8,343 nucleotides of DNA from Pseudomonadota bacterium. GTDB lineage: Bacteria > Pseudomonadota > Gammaproteobacteria > Xanthomonadales > Rhodanobacteraceae. Below, piece after piece: positions 1 through 6,708 of the stretch. A program made the translations under genes and the position numbers. The notes beneath the pieces were generated by a model. The model did not search any database. It saw only the letters and a program-made list of their open reading frames with translations, and had not been told where the DNA came from. The stretch spans positions 1-8,343 of the forward strand of contig JAFEEK010000052.1 in assembly GCA_018241165.1 (NCBI GenBank), read 5' to 3'. Position 1 is the first letter of the stretch; each line of letters opens with the position of its first letter.

Positions 1-8
1 GCTGGTTT

Positions 9-785
9 TCAGAATCGCAGCGACAGGCAACTTAGAGCGCCGTCCATCTTGCGGAATTCCGACATGTCCAGTGCAATGAGCGGATAGCCGAACTTTCGCA
101 CGCGCGATTCGAATTGCGGGAATCCGGCTGACACGATCACGGATTCGTTGATGCGCAGGAAATTCGCCGCATAGCTTTCTTCAGCGGCGATGCGCACGAT
201 CTCGCAAGAACGGAATTCCGCGCGCGCGGCCAGCGCGTCGATCAGGACAAGGCGATTGTCGCCGAGGCAGGAGATGCCGCTTTTCAGGTGCAGGATGCCA
301 TCCACGCCGCGGATGTCGATCGCTGCAGAAGTGAAGCCTTCCTGTTCGAGGATGGTTGCAAGCTGGCGTGCGCCTTCGGCATTGGTGCGCTCCGAAATGC
401 CGATGAAGAAATGGTTTCCGGCCTGGCAGATATCGCCGCCATCGACCGTACCCGGCGCGACGATGGCGTGCGTGCGTTCGAATTTGCCGCGCAGGACCGG
501 CTCGATCGCAGCAACCTCGCCGGCGCGGCTGGCAGCGCCGGGGCGGGTCAGAATCGCGCAGCGATCGGTGACGATGGCGGTGTCTTCCACGAAGGTGGAA
601 TCGGCAAACCGGGCATCGGCAGGCAGGCGCGTCAGCGCCAACCCGCATTGCTCCAGCGCCGCGCAGTAGCGCGCATGCTGCTCCAGCGCGAGGCTGACGT
701 CGGGTTTGCCCAGGTCGACACTGGTCAGGCCTTGCGCAAAATTCGCGGCGGGCGGACGGACGATGGCGCGCGTGAAGGCGGTCAT
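9..785 (-). CDS. ddaH: N(G),N(G)-dimethylarginine dimethylaminohydrolase (dimethylargininase)
   Basis: Predicted cytosolic hydrolase of 258 residues that would convert asymmetric dimethyl- or monomethyl-arginine to citrulline plus di- or methylamine. It belongs to the guanidino-modifying pentein superfamily. Visible family landmarks are the FVEDTA segment at residues 65-70, an arginine at R81, the VDGGD segment at 114-118 that should supply the acidic catalytic residue, the catalytic histidine in LHLKSG (H166) and the nucleophile cysteine near the C-terminus (C253 in ALSCLSL). The length matches bacterial enzymes of about 255 residues, so the gene looks complete; its TGA stop is at 9-11. The ATG at 785 overlaps the kbl stop as ATGA and has no strong ribosome site of its own, which points to translational coupling. 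Substrate choice is inferred: related penteins act on arginine or other guanidines, but the family match is strong. Confidence 0.88.
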   Translation of the reverse strand: MTAFTRAIVRPPAANFAQGLTSVDLGKPDVSLALEQHARYCAALEQCGLALTRLPADARFADSTFVEDTAIVTDRCAILTRPGAASRAGEVAAIEPVLRGKFERTHAIVAPGTVDGGDICQAGNHFFIGISERTNAEGARQLATILEQEGFTSAAIDIRGVDGILHLKSGISCLGDNRLVLIDALAARAEFRSCEIVRIAAEESYAANFLRINESVIVSAGFPQFESRVRKFGYPLIALDMSEFRKMDGALSCLSLRF

Positions 786-1975
786 GCCTTGAGCACGCCC
801 GACTTTTTCCCGACCTTCGTGAACGCCGCCACAGCACGGTCGATCTGCTCGCGCGTATGCGCGGCACTCATCTGCGTGCGGATGCGCGCCTGGCCTTGCG
901 CAACGACGGGGAAGAAGAAGCCGATCACATAGATGCCTTCGTCAAGCAGGTCGTGCGCGAATTGCTGGGCAAGCTTGGCGTCGTAGAGCATTACCGGCGC
1001 GATCGGATGCGTGCCGGGCTTGATGTCGAAACCGGCTTTGGTCATTTTTTCGCGGAAGTACAGTGCGTTCGCATTGACCTTGTCGCGCAACGCGCTCGAC
1101 GAGGACAGCATCTCGAACACCTTGATGGATGCCGCGACCAGCGGCGGTGGCAGCGTGTTGGAGAAAAGATACGGCCGCGAGCGTTGTCGCAGCAGGTCGA
1201 TGATCTCGCGCCGGCCGGTGGTGAAGCCGCCCGATCCGCCGCCGAGCGCCTTGCCCAGCGTCGAGGTGAACACGTCGACTTCGCTCATCACGCCATGCAG
1301 TTCCGACGAGCCGCGACCGGTCGGGCCGACGAAGCCGGTCGCGTGCGAATCGTCCACCATCAACAGCGCGTTGTATTTTTTCTTCAGTGCGACGATCTGG
1401 TCGAGCTTGGCGATGAAACCGTCCATCGAGAACACGCCGTCGGTCGCGATCAGGCGCGTACGCTTGCCTTGTGTTTCCTGCAAATGCTTTTCCAATTCCG
1501 CCATATCGGAATTCGCGTAGCGCCGGCGCTCGGCCTTGCACAGGCGGATGCCGTCGATGATGGAGGCATGATTCAGCGCATCGGAAATGACCACGTCCTC
1601 TTCGCCGAGGATGGTCTCGAATAGGCCGCCGTTGGCGTCGAAACAACTGGTATACAAAATCGCATCGTCGGTGCCGAAGAACTTCGCGATCGCGGCTTCC
1701 AGTTGCTTGTGCAGATCCTGCGTGCCGCAGATGAAACGCACGCTGGCGAGGCCAAAACCGTGCGTATCAAGTGCGTGTTTCGCCGCGGCAATGATTTCGG
1801 GATTGTCGGCAAGACCGAGGTAATTATTGGCGCAGAAGTTCAATACCTCGCGGCCGTCGCTGGTCCTGATCGCGGCCGACTGCGGCGTGGCGATCACGCG
1901 CTCGGTCTTGAACAGGCCCTGCTCACGGATCGAATCGAGTTCGCCGGCAAGGCGGCTTTGGGCGACGTAGGTCAT
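782..1975 (-). CDS. kbl: Glycine C-acetyltransferase (2-amino-3-ketobutyrate CoA ligase)
   Basis: PLP-dependent enzyme of the alpha-oxoamine synthase family (fold type I). It cleaves 2-amino-3-ketobutyrate, the product of threonine dehydrogenase, with CoA to give glycine and acetyl-CoA. It has 397 residues, essentially the length of E. coli Kbl. Visible motifs: [10 protein letters not shown] at 46-55, NHAS with the cofactor-stacking histidine H136, VDDSHATGF with D208 and H211, and [14 protein letters not shown] with Schiff-base lysine K242. The C-terminal segment around residues 345-370 ([11 protein letters not shown] and [10 protein letters not shown]) is typical. The ATG at 1975 is preceded by a GGGA about eight bases upstream. 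Its partner tdh lies on the same strand about 2.9 kb upstream, separated by two unrelated genes, so kbl probably has its own promoter in the 60-base gap shared with the divergent gene at 2036. Downstream it overlaps the dimethylargininase gene by four bases. Confidence 0.97.
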   Translation of the reverse strand: MTYVAQSRLAGELDSIREQGLFKTERVIATPQSAAIRTSDGREVLNFCANNYLGLADNPEIIAAAKHALDTHGFGLASVRFICGTQDLHKQLEAAIAKFFGTDDAILYTSCFDANGGLFETILGEEDVVISDALNHASIIDGIRLCKAERRRYANSDMAELEKHLQETQGKRTRLIATDGVFSMDGFIAKLDQIVALKKKYNALLMVDDSHATGFVGPTGRGSSELHGVMSEVDVFTSTLGKALGGGSGGFTTGRREIIDLLRQRSRPYLFSNTLPPPLVAASIKVFEMLSSSSALRDKVNANALYFREKMTKAGFDIKPGTHPIAPVMLYDAKLAQQFAHDLLDEGIYVIGFFFPVVAQGQARIRTQMSAAHTREQIDRAVAAFTKVGKKSGVLKA

Positions 1976-2035
1976 GGCTGTGTCCCGAATGGCAACGCGC
2001 TATTCTAACGGCTGCGCGGCCATGGGGAGAGAGCG
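1976..2035. promoter_or_regulatory. Divergent intergenic region between kbl and the 463-aa membrane protein gene
   Basis: Sixty bases separate the divergent starts at 1975 (minus) and 2036 (plus), so both genes should carry regulatory signals here. The only -10-like element is TAGAAT on the minus strand (2007 to 2002), five of six matches to consensus, whose complement gives TATTCT on the plus strand (2001-2006). Neither strand has a convincing -35 at the right distance, so a promoter is inferred from layout more than from sequence. A purine-rich GGGGAGAG at 2024-2031 is a good ribosome site for the plus-strand gene. Confidence 0.3.
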
Positions 2036-3427
2036 ATGCGCAAGCGTTCGGAACCGGAAACCACGCCCGTTGCGGCACCGCCGGGCGGAATGATGGACAG
2101 CCTGCGCGCCACGATCGGACAGGGTCTCGCCACCGTGGTATCCGCGCCGTTGATCGGTTTGATCGCCGGCTTCATGCTGCTGTTCGGCGGGATTTTCCTT
2201 GCGATGGCATGGTCTGTCGGCCCCAAGCCGCTGCTCGATTTTCGCCAGTACGCGCCGTTCACGGCGCATGCCGACGGCCGCATCGTCGAGAGCTGGATCG
2301 CGCTCGAATTCGATCCGGCCGCGCTGCCGAAAGGCAAGTTGTACTGGCAGCCGTGGAGCCAGGTCACGCCCTGCGCGATCGTCGAGTACGCCGGCGACTG
2401 GGGCGCGCCGCTGCAACGCGCGATCTGCGGCAATCGCCTTGCATTCAGCGACTCCTTCCGCCTCGACGACTGGAAAACGCTGATGCCGGACGTGCCGTTT
2501 TCGTTCGCGCGTGATGCGAACGGTTTTTCCGTGCAGGAACTGCGCATGAGCAAAACCGCGCTGGACTGGCTGAATACGCATCCGCCGAGCACGTATTCGC
2601 GGATCAAACCGCTGCCGGCCACGGCTTATGCAGATTTGCGCGAGACGCACGACACGCCGCTGCAGGTCGCGTTGTCGAGCTGGACCACGCCGGTCAAGAC
2701 CATCCTGCTTGCCTACGATCCGAAGCATCCGGAAGGCGCGGTGCCGGCGCAAGTCGTCGTCGACGCGCGCGGCGGGGTGTGGTGGGGCGGCTGGATATTC
2801 GCGCTGATTTTCGCCGTTCCCGGCGTGATCGTGCTGCGCATGGGCATGAAATTCCTCACTGGCCAAACCGGTGCGATCCTTTGGCTGTTGACGCTTGCGC
2901 CACTGCTGGCGCTGCCGTGGTGGAGCGATTTCCTGCCGAAACTCGTGCGTCACGCCAATGCGGACTGGGCCGACATCGGTACCGACATGCTCGCCGACCT
3001 GAGCCGCCTGACGCGCTTCACTGCGAGCGCGCCCGGCGACGCGTTGCTGCACGGCGGCGAGCGCATGGTCTGGAACAACAACGAGGGCGTGTATGCCGAC
3101 AGCTTCGGCCGCGTGCGTTTCGCGCTGCCGGATCCGGCGCCAGCGACGCAAGACGCCGCATTGGCCGCCCTGCGAACGCAGGCGACGGCGCAAATCGGCG
3201 CGCTCGATTCCGGACAACGCGCGGCACTGTTCCGGCATTTGCGCGAACAGTACGACGCGAACCGGCAGGATGTGCAACGCCTGTTCACCGACGCGGCGCT
3301 GGCTACCTTGCGCGACCCCGGCGCCGACAGCGCTGCGCACAAGGCTGCGAAGAATTTCCTGATTTTTGCGCCAGCCGGGCAGTACGCGGAAGATCAGCTC
3401 GACCGGATCGAAGCATCGCCGCAGTGA
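2036..3427 (+). CDS. Uncharacterised membrane protein with three predicted membrane segments
   Basis: A protein of 463 residues that I do not recognise with certainty. The N-terminus is basic (MRKR), followed by a proline-rich stretch and a first hydrophobic segment at about 38-59. Residues 60-250 form a hydrophilic domain with two cysteines (C113, C131) that could form a disulfide if it is periplasmic. Then come hydrophobic segments at about 251-268 and 278-296, and a helical, charged C-terminal region (300-463). The pattern of a domain ending in ILLAYDPKHPEGAV followed by a glycine/tryptophan-led membrane segment recalls DUF3592-type membrane proteins, but this is a resemblance only. With positive-inside topology the 60-250 domain and the C-terminal part would both lie outside the cytoplasm. 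The ATG at 2036 follows a strong GGGGAGAG ribosome site. It diverges from kbl and converges on the next gene, with six bases between stops. Confidence 0.8.
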   Translation: MRKRSEPETTPVAAPPGGMMDSLRATIGQGLATVVSAPLIGLIAGFMLLFGGIFLAMAWSVGPKPLLDFRQYAPFTAHADGRIVESWIALEFDPAALPKGKLYWQPWSQVTPCAIVEYAGDWGAPLQRAICGNRLAFSDSFRLDDWKTLMPDVPFSFARDANGFSVQELRMSKTALDWLNTHPPSTYSRIKPLPATAYADLRETHDTPLQVALSSWTTPVKTILLAYDPKHPEGAVPAQVVVDARGGVWWGGWIFALIFAVPGVIVLRMGMKFLTGQTGAILWLLTLAPLLALPWWSDFLPKLVRHANADWADIGTDMLADLSRLTRFTASAPGDALLHGGERMVWNNNEGVYADSFGRVRFALPDPAPATQDAALAALRTQATAQIGALDSGQRAALFRHLREQYDANRQDVQRLFTDAALATLRDPGADSAAHKAAKNFLIFAPAGQYAEDQLDRIEASPQ

Positions 3428-3433
3428 CTGCGT

Positions 3434-4816
3434 TCAACGCGCGCCGACGCTGAACTCGCCGAAGCGCGCATACGCCGGCGCGCCCGCATACGGCGCGCGC
3501 AACGCGATGCCCCATCCGCGTTGGGTCAGCGCGCGTTGCGCGAGCATCGAGGCTTCGCCGCCGATCAGCACGAGTTTTTCCGTCGCGCGCAGCGATGGTT
3601 GATCGAAAAATCCCGCGAGGTCTTCGTTCCAGGTCAGGTAATCGACCGGCAGCGGCAGGATCAGCTTGCCCGCCGGCGTGCGCCAAACGATGGCCGCGCC
3701 GGCGGTGAACAATTCTCCGCTGCGCGCATTCGGCTGGTGAGCAACCAGTTTCAATGCATTGACGAGGTAGCGTGCCTCGACTTCGCCGCGTGTCGTCGCG
3801 GCCAGTTCCAGCAGTGCGTTGCAGCCGGACTTCGGTGCGAGTTTTCCCAGTTCCTGGATCAGCGCCGTGCGCAGCGTGTCGGTAAAACCGCCACGGCGCA
3901 GGAAACTGCGCACGGCAGTGTCGTCGCTGCACAGCGCAAGCAGCCGCGTTTCATTGATCTCGCGCAGTTGTTCGGGCGTTTTCGACAGCACGTATTGATT
4001 GAGCTTTCCGGTATCGCTCATCACGGTTGCCGCCGTGCCGCCGATGGCGCCGAGCGCGGTGCCGGCGGAAAAGTTTCCCCACACCGCTGCCCAGGCAAGC
4101 GTATCGAGTTCTTCGTTGAGGATCGTGTTGCTCGAATAGGGATCGACGCCCAGCAGGGTGGCCATCGCGCGCCGCTGCGAGTTGTACTGCAGATAGCGCT
4201 TGCCTTCGCGCGCGACTTCGCTGCCGGCGCGTGCGTACCATGCGTGGTTTTTCGCGTCGTCTGGTGGCTGCGGGTTTTCCGGCGGCGCGTCGCGCATCGC
4301 CGTCATCGGGCCCGGCGGCGCGCGATACGGATCGCCGCGATTCTCGAATTCGCGTTGTGAACGATCGGACAGCGACTGCGCGCGGCCGCTCCACTTGTCC
4401 CATTGCGCGCCGAGATAACGCGCCACGCCTTGGGGCAAACCGGTGATCGTATCGATGGGGTGGGTCACGACGTTGACGATGGCCGAGCCGGTCTTCTTCG
4501 CGCGCGCGGCGAGTGCGGTCGCGAATGCGCCGCTGCGGCTGGCCTGGTCCAGCGCTTCCATCGCCGGCAGTTCGCCGATGCGGATCGACAACATTTCCAC
4601 GCTGTCGGCGCGCATGGGCCCGAACCTGGTGTCGATCAAAAAGTTCGCCATGTAGCCGCGCACCGCCACTTCCGGCACCACGCGGAAATCCGGCCCCGAC
4701 AGCAGCGGCGCCTGCACCAATTGCGGCGCCTTGAGCACGGGTTCGGGTTCGAAGGACTCGCGCGCATGTGTGGAGCAGGCGAATGCGAGCGCGATCAGGA
4801 TTGCGTATTTGCGCAT
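3434..4816 (-). CDS. Uncharacterised exported protein
   Basis: A protein of 460 residues with no function I can name. I chose the ATG at 4816 because the resulting N-terminus, MRK followed by YAILIALAFACS, is a good signal peptide with a possible signal peptidase I site after THA (residues 16-18). A longer frame from 4879 would start inside the hairpin after tdh and bury this signal. A lipoprotein reading at C14 is possible but the -3 residue is alanine, which is unusual. The mature protein has an N-terminal block with GYMANFLIDTRFGP (54-67) and SVEMLSIRIGELPAMEAL (72-89), a polar proline-rich linker near 160-190, a glycine/alanine-rich weakly hydrophobic stretch (241-266) and a helical C-terminal half with cysteines C296 and C332. 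No clear ribosome site precedes the start. It is codirectional with tdh, 81 bases downstream, and converges on the membrane protein gene. Confidence 0.78.
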   Translation of the reverse strand: MRKYAILIALAFACSTHARESFEPEPVLKAPQLVQAPLLSGPDFRVVPEVAVRGYMANFLIDTRFGPMRADSVEMLSIRIGELPAMEALDQASRSGAFATALAARAKKTGSAIVNVVTHPIDTITGLPQGVARYLGAQWDKWSGRAQSLSDRSQREFENRGDPYRAPPGPMTAMRDAPPENPQPPDDAKNHAWYARAGSEVAREGKRYLQYNSQRRAMATLLGVDPYSSNTILNEELDTLAWAAVWGNFSAGTALGAIGGTAATVMSDTGKLNQYVLSKTPEQLREINETRLLALCSDDTAVRSFLRRGGFTDTLRTALIQELGKLAPKSGCNALLELAATTRGEVEARYLVNALKLVAHQPNARSGELFTAGAAIVWRTPAGKLILPLPVDYLTWNEDLAGFFDQPSLRATEKLVLIGGEASMLAQRALTQRGWGIALRAPYAGAPAYARFGEFSVGAR

Positions 4817-4866
4817 CTGCGCAGTTTCGCCGGAATGTGCGGAATCGCGAATGAACCGAAAAGTTA

Positions 4867-4887
4867 CCCCCTTCGGCACGAAGGGGG
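4867..4887 (-). terminator. Candidate intrinsic terminator downstream of tdh
   Basis: A perfect 9-bp stem, CCCCCTTCG (4867-4875) and CGAAGGGGG (4879-4887), closes a three-base loop. It starts eleven bases after the tdh stop. On the minus strand the stem is followed by TAACTTTT, an interrupted T tract, so termination may be partial. On the plus strand it is followed by purines, so it should act for tdh only. It separates tdh from the codirectional exported-protein gene at 4816. Confidence 0.6.
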
Positions 4888-4897
4888 AAGAAATACG

Positions 4898-5932
4898 TCA
4901 GTTCCAGCTACACACCACCTTCCCGCAATTTCCCGCTTCCATCAGGTCGAAGCCCTTCTGGAAATCGTCGATGTGTACCTGGTGGGTGAGCACTTTCTGC
5001 AGCGGGAAACCGGTCAGCAGCATTTGCGTCATCTTGTACCAGGTCTCGTACATGCGCCGGCCGTAGATGCCATGCAGCACCAGACCCTTGAAAATCACCT
5101 TGTCCCAATCGATGCCGGCGCCGTTGGGCATGATGCCGAGCATGGCGATCTTGCCGCCGTGGTACATGCACTCGAGCATGTCGCCGAACGCGCGCGGGTT
5201 GCCGGACATTTCAAGGCCGATGTCGAAGCCTTCCATGTGCAGGTCCTTGACGACCTCTTTCAGCGATTGCTTGGATACATTCACCACGCGCGTCGCGCCC
5301 ATGTCGGCGGCGAGTTTCAGGCGATAGTCGTTGACGTCGGTGACGACGACGTTGCGTGCGCCGACGTGCTTGGCAATGCCGGCCGCGATGATGCCGATGG
5401 GGCCGGCGCCGGTGATCAGCACGTCTTCGCCGATCAGATCGAATTCGAGCGCGCAATGCGCGGCATTGCCGTAAGGGTCGAAGAACGCGGCGAGCTCGGA
5501 CGGAATCTGGTCCGGGATCGGCCACAGGTTGGAGCAGGGCATGGCGATGTATTCGGCGAACGCGCCATTGCGGTTGACGCCGATGCCGATCGTGTTCGGA
5601 CACAGGTGCTGCTTGCCGGCGCGGCAGTTGCGGCACACGCCGCAGACGATGTGGCCTTCCGCCGACACGCGTTGCCCAAGCGTGTAGCCGCGCACGCCCG
5701 GACCCATGTCGACGATGCGGCCGACGAATTCGTGGCCGATGACGAGGCCGGGCTTGATCACGCGCTGCGACCACTCGTCCCACTTGTAGATGTGCAGGTC
5801 GGTACCGCAGATAGCGGTTTTTTCGAGCTTGACCAGCACCTCGTTCGGGCCGATCTCGGGGATCGGCACCTGTTCCATCCAGATGCCCTTGGCGGCTTCG
5901 CGCTTGACCAGCGCCTTCATCGTGTTCGACAT
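4898..5932 (-). CDS. tdh: L-threonine 3-dehydrogenase
   Basis: Zinc-dependent, NAD-linked medium-chain dehydrogenase that oxidises threonine to 2-amino-3-ketobutyrate, the substrate of Kbl. From the ATG at 5932 it has 344 residues, close to the 341 of E. coli Tdh. Motifs: catalytic zinc ligands C42 in AICGTDLH and H67-E68 in GHEFVG; structural zinc cysteines C97, C100, C103 and C111; Rossmann loop GAGPIG at 175-180; D199 in VTDVND at the end of the second strand, as expected for NAD rather than NADP; and [12 protein letters not shown] near 151-162. The start is fixed by an AGGAGA ribosome site at 5943-5938, five bases upstream; a longer frame from 5983 is possible but lacks this support. A TATAAT element lies just upstream. 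A stem-loop follows the stop. Its pathway partner kbl is on the same strand but not adjacent. Confidence 0.97.
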   Translation of the reverse strand: MSNTMKALVKREAAKGIWMEQVPIPEIGPNEVLVKLEKTAICGTDLHIYKWDEWSQRVIKPGLVIGHEFVGRIVDMGPGVRGYTLGQRVSAEGHIVCGVCRNCRAGKQHLCPNTIGIGVNRNGAFAEYIAMPCSNLWPIPDQIPSELAAFFDPYGNAAHCALEFDLIGEDVLITGAGPIGIIAAGIAKHVGARNVVVTDVNDYRLKLAADMGATRVVNVSKQSLKEVVKDLHMEGFDIGLEMSGNPRAFGDMLECMYHGGKIAMLGIMPNGAGIDWDKVIFKGLVLHGIYGRRMYETWYKMTQMLLTGFPLQKVLTHQVHIDDFQKGFDLMEAGNCGKVVCSWN

Positions 5933-5953
5933 GGCAGTCTCCTGAACCCGCCA

Positions 5954-5959
5954 ATTATA
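5954..5959 (-). promoter_or_regulatory. Consensus -10 element (TATAAT) for tdh
   Basis: A perfect TATAAT on the minus strand lies in the 47-base gap between the toxin gene and tdh. The predicted transcript start would leave a leader of about 15 bases that includes the AGGAGA ribosome site. No good -35 hexamer is visible 16-18 bases upstream, so the promoter may need an activator or be weak. It would let tdh be expressed apart from the toxin-antitoxin module. Confidence 0.5.
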
Positions 5960-5979
5960 GGCCCGACGCGCGATTCGAA

Positions 5980-6369
5980 TCACCCGATCGCTTGGGCGCC
6001 GTCGAGTTTCGCGAGCTTGCGGTCGAAGGTGTACAACGTGGCGGCGTTGCGGGAAGCATGTTCAAGCGCGACGGCGTCGGCGAAGTCGATGTTGCCGGCG
6101 CCAAAGCGTGCCACCGCCGCCTCGAACAGCGCCGCATCCTGGACACGGTACTTGGGATGATCGAGCAGCATCGTGGCGACGCGCGCGACATCCTTGCGCG
6201 GAAAACCGAAACTGCGCGACAGCGTCCACACGGCTTCGAGAAATACCGCGGCACTGATGGTCACGGCGGTCGCCGCCGCGACGAGCCGGCGCGCTGCGGC
6301 GCACTGGTTCGCGGCTTCCTCGTCGTCGACGAGAGCACGCAGCAGCACGTTGGTATCGAGCGCGATCAC
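5980..6369 (-). CDS. vapC: PIN-domain ribonuclease toxin (VapC family)
   Basis: A single PIN domain of 129 residues, the usual size for VapC toxins, which are magnesium-dependent endoribonucleases that cut tRNA or rRNA when freed from their antitoxin. The acidic active-site set is intact: D5 in [12 protein letters not shown]45 in [10 protein letters not shown]95 and D98 in IDFADAV, and D116 in YTFDRKL, so the toxin should be active. It starts with GTG at 6369, overlapping the antitoxin stop as GTGA, and lacks a ribosome site of its own, which implies translational coupling that keeps toxin synthesis tied to antitoxin synthesis. tdh starts 47 bases downstream. The family is sure; the RNA target cannot be read from sequence. 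Confidence 0.9.
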   Translation of the reverse strand: MIALDTNVLLRALVDDEEAANQCAAARRLVAAATAVTISAAVFLEAVWTLSRSFGFPRKDVARVATMLLDHPKYRVQDAALFEAAVARFGAGNIDFADAVALEHASRNAATLYTFDRKLAKLDGAQAIG

Positions 6370-6623
6370 TTGCGGCGCAGCGCCACGGCGCGCTTTGCCT
6401 TGGCGGCGTCGATGGCAGCATCCAGATCGACAACGCCGCGACCCTTGGGCATCTTGAGCACGCCGAACAGCGAATCCACGGTCGGTTCGTCGACGGCTTC
6501 AACGAGCACGCCGTGGCCCTTGCGCGTGAAGCGTACCTTGCCGCCGGGACGAATGCCGAGCGCGCGCCGGATTCCGGACGGTACGGTGATCTGGCCCTTC
6601 TGCGTGACATTGGAGGTTTGCAT
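6366..6623 (-). CDS. vapB: AbrB/SpoVT-type antitoxin of the VapC module
   Basis: An 85-residue protein with an N-terminal swapped-hairpin AbrB domain: VTQKGQITVPSGIRRALGI at 6-24, then GGKVRF and a hydrophobic strand GVLVEAV. This domain binds DNA as a dimer. The C-terminal part (residues 50-85, with FGVLKMPKG and a basic helix [13 protein letters not shown]) is the likely toxin-binding arm that blocks the PIN active site. I set the start at the ATG at 6623, because the AbrB fold begins there; the open frame continues upstream only as antisense to miaA. An AAGGT about ten bases upstream is a fair ribosome site and falls within the loop and arm of an inverted repeat. It is the first gene of the two-gene module and diverges from miaA. 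Confidence 0.9.
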   Translation of the reverse strand: MQTSNVTQKGQITVPSGIRRALGIRPGGKVRFTRKGHGVLVEAVDEPTVDSLFGVLKMPKGRGVVDLDAAIDAAKAKRAVALRRK

Positions 6624-6625
6624 TG

Positions 6626-6647
6626 GTAATACCTTGAAAAGTATTAC
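6626..6647. promoter_or_regulatory. Inverted repeat in front of the antitoxin start, candidate operator
   Basis: GTAATAC (6626-6632) and GTATTAC (6641-6647) are perfect 7-bp inverted arms separated by eight bases. The site begins two bases upstream of the antitoxin start codon and covers its ribosome site. VapBC and AbrB-antitoxin complexes usually repress their own operon by binding such repeats, so this is the natural operator. Its AT-rich arms stand out from the GC-rich surroundings. A structural role in the mRNA leader is an alternative. Confidence 0.6.
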
Positions 6648-6651
6648 GCGC

Positions 6652-6680
6652 AGCATAACGCGGCGCCACGCTGCGAGCAA
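6652..6680 (-). promoter_or_regulatory. Possible promoter for the toxin-antitoxin operon
   Basis: On the minus strand TTGCTC (6680-6675) and TATGCT (6657-6652) are separated by 17 bases. Matches to the sigma70 consensus are moderate. The position is sensible because the inverted repeat at 6626-6647 would then cover the transcription start region, as expected for repression. Confidence 0.35.
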
Positions 6681-6708
6681 TGCAATGCAGTGCAGGTAAA
6701 CTTCGGTC

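Noticed and set aside
288..932. Plus-strand open frames opposite the dimethylargininase and kbl genes
   Set aside because: Both minus-strand genes are identified by catalytic motifs at full length. The opposite frames carry no recognisable domain.
2000..3340. A 446-codon open frame on the minus strand opposite the membrane protein gene
   Set aside because: The plus-strand gene has a strong ribosome site and coherent membrane segments, whereas the antisense translation is Arg/Gln/His-rich with no fold-like pattern and would run into the kbl upstream region.
3470..3500. Repeated GCATACG-type segments at the 3' end of the exported-protein gene
   Set aside because: They encode the APYAGAPAYA repeat at the protein C-terminus; two imperfect copies in coding sequence do not support a separate repeat element.
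4403..6160. A very long open frame (585 codons) on the plus strand, antisense to the exported-protein gene, tdh and the toxin gene
   Set aside because: It covers two or more firmly identified genes and their gaps, runs through the tdh hairpin, and its translation is a His/Asp/Ala/Val/Arg-rich shadow typical of high-GC antisense frames, with no domain.
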